From positions 62,001-126,000 of the forward strand of contig CAIPFE010000019.1 of the NCBI GenBank assembly GCA_903864275.1: 64,000 nucleotides of DNA, given 5' to 3'. Every line of letters starts with the position of its first letter. Position 1 is the first letter of the stretch. This DNA is from an uncultured Mucilaginibacter sp. (GTDB lineage: Bacteria > Bacteroidota > Bacteroidia > Sphingobacteriales > Sphingobacteriaceae). Positions 34,029-43,761 of this stretch are shown here, piece by piece. Made by a program: the position numbers and the translations under genes. The notes beneath the pieces are model-generated. The model saw nothing but the letters and a program-made list of their open reading frames with translations. It was not told the origin of the DNA and made no database searches.

Positions 34029-34250
34029 TCATAGTTCAGCCTCCGGGCGGGAAGCATTACATACTGATTTACCCGCCTGCCTTTGCAATACAACACCGGC
34101 AATTTCCAAAACGATGCCGGTTCCAATAAACAGGCCGCGGAAGAAATCGGGGACTTTGGTAAAATCATTAATTAGCGTAGGTAGTACTACTAATAAAAGA
34201 CCGATGGGCATAAGCAGCCTCGCGGGTATTAAAAGTTTTTTGGTGGCCAT
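34029..34250 (-). CDS. Hypothetical small membrane protein
   Basis: 73 residues with two hydrophobic segments (about 11-28, LLMPIGLLLVVLPTLIND; 38-56, FRGLFIGTGIVLEIAGVVL) and a short polar tail. It begins MATKKLLIPARLL. It converges on folC with 12 bases between the stops. Looks like a real two-helix membrane protein, but no family is recognised. Confidence 0.5.
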   Translation of the reverse strand: MATKKLLIPARLLMPIGLLLVVLPTLINDFTKVPDFFRGLFIGTGIVLEIAGVVLQRQAGKSVCNASRPEAEL

Positions 34251-34385
34251 GTGTTTTGATGATAATGTTGATCGTTATTTATTTCCCCTGCCTGGAAATT
34301 TCCAATTTAAACAATAAAATTACAATATTGGTAATTTTAATATTCTATTTTTACTTCCTCTAAGTTATAAACTACGATAAATTTT

Positions 34386-35375
34386 ATGACATACTTACCC
34401 TCACCAGAACGATACAAAAATATGCAGTACCGCCGCTGCGGTAAAAGCGGCATCAAACTTCCGGCTGTTTCGCTGGGTTTGTGGCATAATTTCGGGCATG
34501 TGGATGTTGCCGAAAACTTCCGGAAAATCTTACACCTGGCTTTCGATAGCGGCATTACCCATTTCGACCTTGCAAATAACTATGGCCCGCCGCCGGGATC
34601 GGCCGAAGAAAATTTTGGGCGCCTGCTTGCCGAGGACTTCCACGGCTACCGCGATGAATTGATCATCTCCAGCAAGGCCGGTTACCTGATGTGGGATGGG
34701 CCTTATGGCGAATGGGGCTCGAAAAAATATTTAGTGTCAAGTCTTGACCAAAGCCTTAAACGGATGCGGTTGGAATATGTAGATATATTTTATCATCACC
34801 GGCCTGACCCGGACACACCATTAGAAGAAACGATGAGTGCCCTGGACCTGATCGTGCGGCAGGGTAAAGCCTTATACGCAGGTATTTCCAATTACCCGGC
34901 GGACGAAGCAGACAAGGCGATTGCTATTTTAAAGAGACTGGGCACGCCCTGCCTTATCCACCAGCCAAAATATTCCATGTTCGAACGCTGGGTTGAAGAC
35001 GGTTTGCTGGATGTTTTGGAAAAAGATGGCGTAGGCTGTATCCCTTTTTCGCCATTGGCGCAGGGCTTACTGACCAATAAATATTTGCATGGTATTCCCG
35101 AAGATTCAAGGGCTGCAAAATCAACCGGTTTTCTACAAAAAAGCCAGGTAACAGATGAAAGGGTAAGCCAGGTGAGGAAATTAAACGATATCGCAATTAA
35201 ACGCAGCCAAACGCTGGCACAAATGGCCCTGTCGTGGTTGTTAAAAGACCATAGGGTAACATCCGTATTGATCGGCGCCAGCCGGCCAGAGCAATTAGCT
35301 GATTCGCTGAAATGCCTTGATAATATTGAATTTTCGGCAGAAGAATTAGCAAAGATTGAGGATATATTGAAATAG
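34386..35375 (+). CDS. Aldo/keto reductase, YghZ/L-glyceraldehyde 3-phosphate reductase type
   Basis: 329 residues, AKR TIM-barrel fold. Catalytic tetrad: Asp and Tyr in FDLANNYGPP (about residues 58-67), Lys in SSKAGY and His in YHHRPD. The PAGISNYPAD and SVLIGASRPEQL segments are the NADPH-binding parts. N-terminus YRRCGKSGIKLPAVSLGLW matches the AKR14/YghZ group, which reduces L-glyceraldehyde 3-phosphate and methylglyoxal. It is followed by a Gfo/Idh/MocA gene on the same strand, a palindrome between them. Confidence 0.88.
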   Translation: MTYLPSPERYKNMQYRRCGKSGIKLPAVSLGLWHNFGHVDVAENFRKILHLAFDSGITHFDLANNYGPPPGSAEENFGRLLAEDFHGYRDELIISSKAGYLMWDGPYGEWGSKKYLVSSLDQSLKRMRLEYVDIFYHHRPDPDTPLEETMSALDLIVRQGKALYAGISNYPADEADKAIAILKRLGTPCLIHQPKYSMFERWVEDGLLDVLEKDGVGCIPFSPLAQGLLTNKYLHGIPEDSRAAKSTGFLQKSQVTDERVSQVRKLNDIAIKRSQTLAQMALSWLLKDHRVTSVLIGASRPEQLADSLKCLDNIEFSAEELAKIEDILK

Positions 35376-35380
35376 AAATC

Positions 35381-35408
35381 GTAGAGACGCGATGCATCAC
35401 GTCTCTAC
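35381..35408. repeat. GTAGAGAC palindrome
   Basis: Arms GTAGAGACG and CGTCTCTAC around GATGCATC, with one mismatched pair. It lies 6 bases after the aldo/keto reductase stop and may form a terminator-like hairpin, though no T-run follows. It belongs to the same family as the palindromes in icmF and at 36410. Confidence 0.75.
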
Positions 35409-35421
35409 CATGTAATAAAAC

Positions 35422-36408
35422 ATGGGCACCATCAACTGGGGAATAATAGGCTGCGGCAATGTAACCGAAAGAAAAAGCGGCCCGGCGTTTAACAAGATTA
35501 CCGGCAGCAGCCTTGTAGCCGTAATGCGCCGCGATGCTGAAAAGGCTGCTGACTATGCCCACCGCCATGGCGTAAGCCAGTGGTACAGTGATGCAAATGA
35601 GCTGATGAATAACCCTGGCATTAATGCCATTTATATTGCCACACCTCCAGCTTCCCACACGGAATATGCCATAACTGCCCTTAACAGGGGTTTTAATGTA
35701 TATGTTGAAAAGCCGGTTACCCGGAACGCCGCAGAAGCGCGGCAAATTGCAGAAGCTGTTAAGCAGCACCCCAGCCAAAAATTAACGGTCGCCCACTACC
35801 GCCGGGCGCTGCCTATGTTTTTGAAAGTAAAACAATTGCTCGAAAGCAAACTGATAGGCGATGTGCGCACTGTACAGATCAGAATGTGGAAAACAGCGCA
35901 GCCGGACCTGGTTGCGGATACGGAAACAAACTGGCGGGTACTGCCGGAGCTATCAGGCGGCGGTTACTTCCACGACCTTGCTCCCCACCAGCTCGACCTG
36001 ATGCTTTTTTATTTCGGCGAACCCAAAAAATATCACGGCTTTTCGTTAAACCAATCTGGTTTGACACCAGCCGACGACCATGTTTGCGGCGAAATATTAT
36101 TTAAAAATAAGGTAGTGGTAAATGGCTCCTGGTGCTTTAACGTTGCCGAAAACCAAACCGCCGATACCTGCGAGATTGTTGGCACCAAAGGAAAGATCAC
36201 CTTCCCATTTTTCGGCACCTACATCCACTGGAAAACAGATGAGGAAGAGCAAACCCTCACCTTCACTCATCCCGAACATATCCAGCAGCCCTTTATTGAG
36301 AAGATAGTAGCCTATTTTAATGATGAAGGGCCAAACCCATGTTCGATTGACGAGGCGGTGGTGTTGATGGATATTTTGGATGCGTTTACGATAAAACATG
36401 GGCAGTAG
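35422..36408 (+). CDS. Gfo/Idh/MocA family oxidoreductase
   Basis: 328 residues. N-terminal Rossmann domain beginning INWGIIGCGNVTE (about residues 4-16) for NAD(P), then YVEKPVTRNAAEA (the EKP motif, about 94) and a C-terminal domain with GGGYFHDLAPHQLDLMLFY. Members oxidise or reduce sugars and inositols; the substrate cannot be told. It may act with the aldo/keto reductase upstream. A GAGACGC palindrome begins two bases after the stop. Confidence 0.88.
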   Translation: MGTINWGIIGCGNVTERKSGPAFNKITGSSLVAVMRRDAEKAADYAHRHGVSQWYSDANELMNNPGINAIYIATPPASHTEYAITALNRGFNVYVEKPVTRNAAEARQIAEAVKQHPSQKLTVAHYRRALPMFLKVKQLLESKLIGDVRTVQIRMWKTAQPDLVADTETNWRVLPELSGGGYFHDLAPHQLDLMLFYFGEPKKYHGFSLNQSGLTPADDHVCGEILFKNKVVVNGSWCFNVAENQTADTCEIVGTKGKITFPFFGTYIHWKTDEEEQTLTFTHPEHIQQPFIEKIVAYFNDEGPNPCSIDEAVVLMDILDAFTIKHGQ

Positions 36409-36409
36409 A

Positions 36410-36431
36410 GAGACGCAATATATTGCGTCTC
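36410..36431. repeat. Perfect 22-base GAGACGC palindrome
   Basis: Arms GAGACGCAATA and TATTGCGTCTC with no spacer, immediately after the stop codon of the Gfo/Idh/MocA gene. The closest match to the two copies in the icmF linker (the centre differs by one base). Confidence 0.8.
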
Positions 36432-36458
36432 CAAGTCAACAGTTCCCTCTTCAGGGGG

Positions 36459-37877
36459 TTAGGGGGCCTTCATTTCATCCAGCACCCTGAACATCTTCTC
36501 TTTGATCTCCTTGCTGCTGCCGCTAAAATTATTCACCATAATTGAAAAACAAAGCTCCCGTCCTTTGTAAGTTTGATACCCGGCATAGGTAAGCACGTTG
36601 AGTATAAGGCCGCTTTTCATCTTCATATCATTAGCAACCGGCAGGCTTTCATAAAAATCAGGGAACCAGGTTGCTGACTTGGCCGATTGCAATACCGTTG
36701 CCATGGTTAAGGTAGTCACCCTGTCGCCCGGTGATAGGCCGCTGCCGTCAACAATATTTAACGAATGTGGGTCAATGCCGCGTGCTTTCCAAAAATCCTG
36801 CTCAACTTCGACGCCGTTTTGAGTAGTGGGTTGTTTGCCGGCTTTCCAGGCGATGGTTTTCAGTAATTGTTCAGCATATAGGTTTATGCTTTTTTGGTTG
36901 AGCCAGTAAATGATCTTACTCAAAGGAGGGGATAAAATGGTGGTTAAATTTGTGGCGATCGGCGCTGCTTGCAATCCTTTGGCAGTTAATGTACCTGTAG
37001 ATTCAGGGTCGCCGCTTACCAGGATCCCTAAACGTTTTAGCGTATCGGCTAAACGGAAAGCGGCATCATAAGCAGGGTCGGGGAGGGCCACGGATATACT
37101 TTTTTTAGTTTGGTCTTCCGCGTATGTCCCCCGCAGGTACATCAGGTTACTGTTAACTGGCAAAAAAGCGTACGCGTCGTCGCCTGTACCGCTGGGCGCG
37201 TTTAGTAGTTCGCTCTTAAAAGTAAGGTAGGGCATACCCGGTACTTCATGCGATATGCCGATCTGGCTGCCAACCCGGCCTGTTCTCAGCTTTATATCAA
37301 ACTGATTCTCGCGCCAACAAAGGCCGGATGTGCCCGCGCCATAATAGTTGCCAACATCCATCCATATCCATCCTTCCGGGATGGATTGCGAGCCAAAAAC
37401 AGAGTCATCCCCAACAACACGGCCATTAATCTTTTTTATCCCTGCCTTTTGCAGCGCATCAACCATTAAACTCAAGATATGATTTTCGTGACTGCTTTCA
37501 TACCGCCAGCTGCCAAGTGTTGGGTCTCCCGCGCCTTTAATAATTACATCGCCGTTCAATGTTCCATCGGCGGCTATTAAACCGGTATAACCAAATTGCG
37601 TTTGGTATTGAAAGTCTTTCCCTAATAAATTAAAAGCGGTAGTGGAGGTTATTACCTTTAGCGTCGAGGCGGTTGCCAGGCCCATATTGGGGTTCACAGC
37701 AAACACCTGTTCCCCAGTTTTGGCATCCAATACGGTTAACGAAGCAGATGCGTATTTGCACTGGCTATCAGCCTGCAGCCTGTTAAAAGCAGTTTGTAGC
37801 CTTTGCTGCAGCTGCTGGGCAAAGGTATTCCCCGAAATAAAAAGTAAACTAAGAAGCCAGATCCGCTTTATCGTCAT
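36459..37877 (-). CDS. dacB: D-alanyl-D-alanine carboxypeptidase/endopeptidase, PBP4 type
   Basis: 472 residues with a signal peptide (residues 1-20, ending TFAQ). S13 peptidase: SxxK as STLK at residues 71-74, DGSGLSPGDRV at about 376-387, and KSG (KTG box) in DMKMKSGLI near residue 420. It trims or cleaves peptidoglycan peptides in the periplasm. The start overlaps the end of the permease gene by 29 bases; the signal peptide supports this start. Normal family length. Confidence 0.92.
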   Translation of the reverse strand: MTIKRIWLLSLLFISGNTFAQQLQQRLQTAFNRLQADSQCKYASASLTVLDAKTGEQVFAVNPNMGLATASTLKVITSTTAFNLLGKDFQYQTQFGYTGLIAADGTLNGDVIIKGAGDPTLGSWRYESSHENHILSLMVDALQKAGIKKINGRVVGDDSVFGSQSIPEGWIWMDVGNYYGAGTSGLCWRENQFDIKLRTGRVGSQIGISHEVPGMPYLTFKSELLNAPSGTGDDAYAFLPVNSNLMYLRGTYAEDQTKKSISVALPDPAYDAAFRLADTLKRLGILVSGDPESTGTLTAKGLQAAPIATNLTTILSPPLSKIIYWLNQKSINLYAEQLLKTIAWKAGKQPTTQNGVEVEQDFWKARGIDPHSLNIVDGSGLSPGDRVTTLTMATVLQSAKSATWFPDFYESLPVANDMKMKSGLILNVLTYAGYQTYKGRELCFSIMVNNFSGSSKEIKEKMFRVLDEMKAP

Positions 37878-39315
37878 TCTTCAAATATTTTTTCGCAATA
37901 TAATAAATTGGTATCCCGGCTAAAACGATATACAAGCCGCCGCGCGAATACTCCGGTTTATAAATTAGAAGCAGAATGCAAAATGCCAATCCCAAAATGA
38001 TATAAATAGCAGGTAATACGGGATAGCCAAAAGCCTTATAAGGCCTTTCAGCATCAGGCTGTTTAACTCTCAAAATATAAATACCTGCTATTGTGAGTAT
38101 ATAAAATATAACAACAACCAGCGAGATCATATCCAGCAGATCGCCGTATCGTCCGCTTAAGCATAGGATAGATGCTACGACAGCTTGTATCCATAAACCG
38201 AATTCAGGCACAGCAAACTTGTTCAACGTTCCGGTTTTCTTGAAAAATAGCCCATCTTTGGCCATAGTGTAATAAACCCTTGCTCCCGCCATTATCAGCC
38301 CGTTATTACAACCGAATGTGGAGATCATGATCATTACGGCAATAATTTTTGTTCCTATGTTACCAAATATAACATGAGACGCTGCTACCGCCACCCGGTC
38401 CTTATCGGCAGTTGCGATATCGTGCATGGACAATACCCCCGTGTACACCACATTGGCAGATATATAGATAATGGTAACGATCAATGTGCCCAAAAACAGG
38501 CTTAAGCCTATATTACGTTTAGGGTTACTCATCTCACCGGCAATAAACGTCACGTTATTCCATGAATCGCTGCTGAAAATAGAGCCAACCATCGCAGCGG
38601 CAATTGCCCCAAGAGCCGTGGCGACAGTAAGGCTTACAACGCTGCCGTCTGCGCTTAGACCATGCATATCCCAGGCATTGCTCCAGTTAGCGTGCCAAAC
38701 ATCTGGCTTAAGAGCAACCAATCCGAAGATAATGAGCCCAAATAAACTCACCAACTTAGTTAAAGTAAAAGTATTCTGGATGATTTTTCCGCTCTTAACG
38801 CCCTTTGTATTAATGAACGTTAGCAAAAGTATAATACCAATTGAAACAAGTTGTGCGGCGCTTAGATGAAAGCCAGTAAGTACCTCACCTTTTTTTAAAT
38901 AATGATCGTATGGGAATAAAATATGATCCTCACTCACAGGATGTATCAGATATGCAGTAAATTTTGAAAACGCCACGCCAACCGCTGCAATGGTACCGGT
39001 TTGTATCACCGCGAAAAAGCTCCATCCATATAAAAAGGCGATCAATTTGTTGTAGGATTCTTTTAAATAAACATATTGCCCCCCCGCTTTAGGGAACATT
39101 GCGCTTAACTCGCCATAGCTTACAGCAGCTGTTAGCGTCATAAACCCGGTAATAAGCCACACAAATATCAGCCATCCCGCCGAACCCACATCGCGCGTAA
39201 TATCTGCGCTTACTATAAAAATACCCGAGCCGATCATCGAGCCTGCAACAAGCATAGTGCCGTCGAGCAGGCCAAGCTGATGTTTCATTTTTGGTTGTTC
39301 CGGATTCTGTTCCAT
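37849..39315 (-). CDS. APC-family amino-acid permease
   Basis: 488 residues with about 12 membrane segments. The N-terminus QLGLLDGTMLVAGSMIGSGIFIV holds the GSMIGSGIF motif of the APC transporters (substrate-binding unwound helix 1), and the protein has the LAT/serine-threonine-exchanger style core (FWQTGTIAAVG, NTKGVKSGK). It probably takes up or exchanges amino acids. Its position upstream of dacB with an overlap suggests cotranscription and perhaps recycling of wall-derived amino acids (inference). Confidence 0.88.
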   Translation of the reverse strand: MEQNPEQPKMKHQLGLLDGTMLVAGSMIGSGIFIVSADITRDVGSAGWLIFVWLITGFMTLTAAVSYGELSAMFPKAGGQYVYLKESYNKLIAFLYGWSFFAVIQTGTIAAVGVAFSKFTAYLIHPVSEDHILFPYDHYLKKGEVLTGFHLSAAQLVSIGIILLLTFINTKGVKSGKIIQNTFTLTKLVSLFGLIIFGLVALKPDVWHANWSNAWDMHGLSADGSVVSLTVATALGAIAAAMVGSIFSSDSWNNVTFIAGEMSNPKRNIGLSLFLGTLIVTIIYISANVVYTGVLSMHDIATADKDRVAVAASHVIFGNIGTKIIAVMIMISTFGCNNGLIMAGARVYYTMAKDGLFFKKTGTLNKFAVPEFGLWIQAVVASILCLSGRYGDLLDMISLVVVIFYILTIAGIYILRVKQPDAERPYKAFGYPVLPAIYIILGLAFCILLLIYKPEYSRGGLYIVLAGIPIYYIAKKYLKNDDKADLAS

Positions 39316-39412
39316 TAATTGTTTTAGGTTTAAAGTTCTAAACTAGTCAAAAAACTTTGTAATTGACAGGCTATTGTAAAGAAATTAATTTACTAATTTG
39401 CACCCAACCAAT

Positions 39413-39420
39413 TATATTTG
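39413..39420 (+). promoter_or_regulatory. -7 promoter box of hppA
   Basis: TATATTTG matches TAnnTTTG, 45 bases before the ATG. A TTTG lies 12 bases upstream, closer than the usual -33 spacing. A reasonable promoter candidate for the pyrophosphatase gene. Confidence 0.45.
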
Positions 39421-39465
39421 CACACTTTTTAAAATTATAACAAACATTCACCCCAATTTTTTAAT

Positions 39466-41715
39466 ATGGATCTATTAAACACTTACCTGATTTATTTAAT
39501 ACCAGTTTTCGGGATCATCGGCATCATAGCGATGGCAATTAAGGCGGCATGGGTTACCAAACAGGAAACCGGCGACGCAAGCATGAACCAGCTTGCAGGC
39601 TATATTGCCGATGGTGCCATGGCATTTTTAAAGGCTGAGTGGAAAGTACTGAGCTATTTTGTGGTGCTGGCCATGATCCTGCTGGCATGGTCAGGCACCA
39701 CCGTGGTAACTTCGAGCCCGGTAATTGCTGTTTCTTTCCTGGTAGGCGCGTTTCTTTCTGCTTTTGCAGGATTTTTAGGGATGCGCATCGCTACAAAGGC
39801 AAACGTTCGCACAACCCAGGCCGCTAAAACCAGTTTGGCCAAGGCTTTAAAAGTTTCGTTTACCGGCGGTACGGTAATGGGTTTGGGCGTTGCCGGTTTG
39901 GCCATCATTGGCTTAGGGTCGTTGTTCATTGTTTTTTATACTATCTATGTTAAAAATGTAGGCGGCAATGTAAACGGCGAAGAAATGGCAAAGGCGCTGG
40001 ATGTGCTTGCCGGATTTTCGTTAGGCGCTGAATCTATCGCGTTGTTTGCACGTGTTGGCGGGGGTATTTATACCAAAGCTGCTGACGTAGGTGCAGACTT
40101 AGTGGGCAAGGTTGAAGCGGGCATTCCGGAGGATGATGTGCGTAATCCGGCTACTATTGCTGATAATGTTGGCGATAACGTAGGAGACGTGGCCGGTATG
40201 GGTGCCGACCTTTTTGGATCGTATGTGGCCACGATGCTGGCCACGATGGTTTTAGGCCGCGAAATCGTTTCACATAACGATAACTTTGGAGGTATTGCCC
40301 CGGTATTATTACCAATGGTAATTGCAGGCGTAGGTTTACTGTTTTCTATTGTAGGGGCATCATTTGTTAAAATAAAAAATGAAACCGATAGCGTACAGAA
40401 GGCTTTGAATATAGGTAACTGGGCCTCAATTATATTTACCGCCATCGCCACTTATTTTGTTGTGCAATGGATGTTGCCCGACGGCGAATTTCACATGCTG
40501 CGTGATGATACCGGCGGTGTATTAAAGGGCGGGGCATCGCACTTTACCAAAGATGGCGTTTATGGTGCAATTGTCGTCGGCCTTGTTGTAGGTACACTGA
40601 TGTCGATGATCACCGAATATTATACAGCTATGGGCAAACGCCCTGTGCTGGGTATCATCAGGCAGTCGTCCACCGGTCACGCTACCAATATTATAGCTGG
40701 TTTGGCTGTCGGGATGGAATCAACTGTATTGCCTATTCTCGTTTTAGCATCGGGTATTTATGGTTCGTATTACTTTGCCGGTTTATATGGCGTTTCAATC
40801 GCTGCCGCTGGCATGATGGCAACTACGGCTATGCAGCTATCTATTGATGCTTTTGGCCCGATCGCTGATAATGCAGGCGGTATTGCCGAAATGAGCCGTT
40901 TACCGGAAGAAGTAAGGCACCGCACTGATAACCTGGACGCGGTTGGTAATACTACCGCGGCTACCGGTAAAGGCTTCGCCATTGCTTCGGCGGCGTTAAC
41001 ATCGCTGGCTTTATTTGCCGCTTTTGTGGGTGTGGCGGGTATCGAGCATATTGATATTTACAAAGCAAACGTACTGGCCGGCTTATTTGTGGGCGGTATG
41101 ATCCCTTTTATATTTTCGTCACTGGCGATCTCGGCAGTTGGCCGTGCGGCTATGGCCATGGTTGAAGAAGTGCGCCGCCAGTTCCGCGAGATACCGGGCA
41201 TTATGGAATATACAGGGAAACCGGAATATGAAAAATGCGTAGCCATCTCAACCAAAGCTTCTATTCGTGAAATGGTTGCGCCTGGATTGATCGCCCTGCT
41301 TACACCAATTATCATTGGTTTTTCATTCGGCCCCGAAGTTTTAGGGGGATTGCTGGCCGGTGTTACTGTGTCAGGGGTGTTGATGGGACTTTTTCAGAGT
41401 AATGCCGGCGGTGCATGGGACAACGCTAAAAAATCATTTGAAAAAGGCGTGGAGATCAATGGCGAGATGTTTTATAAAAAATCGGAACCGCACAAAGCGT
41501 CTGTAACCGGTGATACCGTGGGCGATCCATTTAAAGATACTTCGGGCCCTTCAATGAATATTTTGATAAAACTGATGTCGATAGTTTCCCTGGTAATTGC
41601 GCCGCATTTAAATGCAAATGTGCAAAAACCAACCAGCATGAACCACCCTGTACAAAAAGTAATTAAAGTGCAGGCAATGAGCAGTGCTATTGTTAAGATT
41701 GAGAAGAAAGCATAA
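39466..41715 (+). CDS. hppA: Membrane-bound ion-pumping pyrophosphatase, K+-dependent type
   Basis: 749 residues with about 16 membrane segments. The core [18 protein letters not shown] and [20 protein letters not shown] (about residues 205-250) holds the pyrophosphate/Mg2+ Asp motifs. [10 protein letters not shown] (about 493-502) has Ala where K+-independent enzymes have Lys, so the enzyme should need K+ and may pump Na+ or H+. It uses PPi to build an ion gradient across the inner membrane. Single gene, own promoter likely. C-terminus is a bit longer than usual with a Lys/Val-rich tail. Confidence 0.94.
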   Translation: MDLLNTYLIYLIPVFGIIGIIAMAIKAAWVTKQETGDASMNQLAGYIADGAMAFLKAEWKVLSYFVVLAMILLAWSGTTVVTSSPVIAVSFLVGAFLSAFAGFLGMRIATKANVRTTQAAKTSLAKALKVSFTGGTVMGLGVAGLAIIGLGSLFIVFYTIYVKNVGGNVNGEEMAKALDVLAGFSLGAESIALFARVGGGIYTKAADVGADLVGKVEAGIPEDDVRNPATIADNVGDNVGDVAGMGADLFGSYVATMLATMVLGREIVSHNDNFGGIAPVLLPMVIAGVGLLFSIVGASFVKIKNETDSVQKALNIGNWASIIFTAIATYFVVQWMLPDGEFHMLRDDTGGVLKGGASHFTKDGVYGAIVVGLVVGTLMSMITEYYTAMGKRPVLGIIRQSSTGHATNIIAGLAVGMESTVLPILVLASGIYGSYYFAGLYGVSIAAAGMMATTAMQLSIDAFGPIADNAGGIAEMSRLPEEVRHRTDNLDAVGNTTAATGKGFAIASAALTSLALFAAFVGVAGIEHIDIYKANVLAGLFVGGMIPFIFSSLAISAVGRAAMAMVEEVRRQFREIPGIMEYTGKPEYEKCVAISTKASIREMVAPGLIALLTPIIIGFSFGPEVLGGLLAGVTVSGVLMGLFQSNAGGAWDNAKKSFEKGVEINGEMFYKKSEPHKASVTGDTVGDPFKDTSGPSMNILIKLMSIVSLVIAPHLNANVQKPTSMNHPVQKVIKVQAMSSAIVKIEKKA

Positions 41716-41788
41716 AAAAGTTTAGACTTGCGAGCGGCCATCAGGTAAGCCTGAAATGATATGGGGTGGCATGTTTGAAATTATATTT

Positions 41789-41920
41789 ATTCATTGCCGT
41801 TGACTTTAGCCAACGGATTCAAAACAAATAATCAGGGGCTTTAGCCTAAATAGTTATTTAGGCTAAAGCCTGATTAGCTGCTCCGTCCGCTTTAGCGGGC
41901 GGCAATGAATTGAATTCATT
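41789..41920. repeat. Composite nested palindromic repeat (REP/BIME-like)
   Basis: Outer inverted repeat ATTCATTGCCG (41789-41799) and CGGCAATGAAT (41900-41910). Inside: hairpin CCGTTG/CAACGG (41797-41816), a perfect hairpin with 16-base arms GGCTTTAGCCTAAATA (41837-41870), and CCGTCCGC/GCGGGCGG (41883-41902). The right edge also has AATGAATT-G-AATTCATT (41904-41920). All loops share the word CTTTAGC. It fills the gap between hppA and the GH43-like gene. Confidence 0.8.
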
Positions 41921-41991
41921 GTGATGAAGTCGAACTTGCTCATATTCCAGGATAATTACTACGGTTACCCGTTGCCTAATTGCTTGCCCCA

Positions 41992-43749
41992 ATGAAGAAA
42001 AAACCTGTTCTTGTTGCACTAACGATAGCATATTTGCTATTGTGTTCAGCTTTCCTTCGCGCTCAGCAAAAACAGCTCACCTATTGCAATCCCATCAATA
42101 TTGACTACGGCTATACACCCATCCCCGATTTTGCAACGGAAGGGAAACACCGCGCCACGGCCGACCCGGTAATTACAATGTACAAAGGGGATTATTACCT
42201 GTTCTCCACCAATCAGTGGGGTTATTGGTGGAGCAGCGACATGTACCACTGGAATTTTGTATTCCGTCATTTTTTAAGGCCTGAGCATCATGTATATGAT
42301 GACCTTTGCGCGCCAGCTGTTTGGGTACAGGGCGATACCTTAATGGTTTTTGGCTCAACCTATTCTTCAAATTTCCCCATATGGATGAGCACAAATCCCA
42401 AAGCCAACGAATGGAGTGAAGCTATTCACGAATTCGAGCCCGGCGGCTGGGACCCCGATTTTTTCAGGGACGATGACGGTAAATTATACATGTACAATGG
42501 CAGCAGTAATACCTACCCTATATACGGTGCCGAAATAGACCCCAAAACTTTTCATTTAAAAGCCTATCGAAAAGAAATGTACTTTTTGCAACCCTACCGC
42601 TACGGCTGGCAGCGTTTTGGAGAATATATGGACAATACTTTCCTCGATCCTTTTATAGAAGGCTCGTGGATGACGAAACATAACGGGAAGTATTACCTGC
42701 AATACGGCGCACCAGGTACCGAATTCAGCGGCTACAGTGATGGGGTAATAGTTGGTGATCACCCACTCGGGCCGTTTACGCCTCAATCAATGCCCTTTAG
42801 TTATAAACCCGGTGGCTTTGCGCGCGGCGCTGGGCATGGCAGCACCTATGCGGATACCTGGGGCAATTACTGGCATATTTCAACTGTCGTAATTGGCGTA
42901 AAAAATAGTTTTGAACGCCGCCTTGGGATTTGGCCTGCCGGTTTTGATAAGGATAATGTGATGTACTGCAATACCGCCTTCGGTGATTACCCAACTTACC
43001 TGCCTGATGGTAAGGCAGATCATTTACAAAGCCGCTTTACCGGCTGGATGCTGCTGAATTACAATAAGCCGGTACAGGTTTCGTCAACATTGGGAGGTTA
43101 CATGCCGAACAACGCGGTTGATGAAAATATAAAAACCTACTGGAGCGCAGCAACTGCAAACCCCGGGGAATGGATACAATCCGATTTGGGTAATGAAAGC
43201 ACGGTGAATGCCGTACAAATAAACTATGCCGACCAGGATGCAACCATATTAGGGAAATCCACAACAACCTACACGCAATACAAATTATTCTATTCCTCGG
43301 ATGGTAAAAACTGGCACATCTTAGCGGATAAAAGCGCCAACAAAACCGATGTGCCGCACGACTATATCGAGTTGCAAACGCCTGTAAAAGCGCGCTATAT
43401 TAAACTGGTAAATGTGCATATGCCCACCGGCAAATTTGCCATCAGCGGATTGCGTGTTTTTGGCAACGGCGGCGGCAGCAAACCTGATACTGTTAAAAGC
43501 TTTATAGTACTACGCACCGAAAAGGATAAACGAAGCGCCTGGATAAAGTGGCAAACCGTTGATAATGCTTTTGCCTATAACATCTATACCGGCACAGCCC
43601 CCGATAAGCTTTATAATTGCATTATGGTATACACCGGCAATGAATATTACGATAAAGGAATGGACAAAGACGTTCCGTATTATTTCCAGATCGAAGCCAT
43701 TAACGAGAATGGGGTTTCCGAACGGACAAAGGTTATTAAAGTCGAATAG
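41992..43749 (+). CDS. GH43-like glycoside hydrolase with F5/8 type C and fibronectin-like domains
   Basis: About 585 residues from ATG 41992; an in-frame TTG at 41980 is rejected. Signal peptide (ending LRAQQ). The N-terminal beta-propeller (about 25-330) has ADPVITMYKGDYYLFSTNQ and WDPDFFRDDDGKLYMYNGSS, with the Asp residues typical of GH43, and GRGWHGSTYADTWGNYWH-like His segment (GAGHGSTYADTWGNYWH). Then an F5/8C discoidin-like domain (about 345-490, NAVDENIKTYWSAA) and a short C-terminal FN3-like domain. It likely acts on arabinose- or xylose-type plant polysaccharides. No SusCD pair is adjacent. Confidence 0.85.
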   Translation: MKKKPVLVALTIAYLLLCSAFLRAQQKQLTYCNPINIDYGYTPIPDFATEGKHRATADPVITMYKGDYYLFSTNQWGYWWSSDMYHWNFVFRHFLRPEHHVYDDLCAPAVWVQGDTLMVFGSTYSSNFPIWMSTNPKANEWSEAIHEFEPGGWDPDFFRDDDGKLYMYNGSSNTYPIYGAEIDPKTFHLKAYRKEMYFLQPYRYGWQRFGEYMDNTFLDPFIEGSWMTKHNGKYYLQYGAPGTEFSGYSDGVIVGDHPLGPFTPQSMPFSYKPGGFARGAGHGSTYADTWGNYWHISTVVIGVKNSFERRLGIWPAGFDKDNVMYCNTAFGDYPTYLPDGKADHLQSRFTGWMLLNYNKPVQVSSTLGGYMPNNAVDENIKTYWSAATANPGEWIQSDLGNESTVNAVQINYADQDATILGKSTTTYTQYKLFYSSDGKNWHILADKSANKTDVPHDYIELQTPVKARYIKLVNVHMPTGKFAISGLRVFGNGGGSKPDTVKSFIVLRTEKDKRSAWIKWQTVDNAFAYNIYTGTAPDKLYNCIMVYTGNEYYDKGMDKDVPYYFQIEAINENGVSERTKVIKVE

Positions 43750-43761
43750 CTCCCCGTGATA

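Noticed and set aside
40068..40451. Minus-strand ORFs inside hppA
   Set aside because: Shadow frames of a strongly conserved membrane protein.
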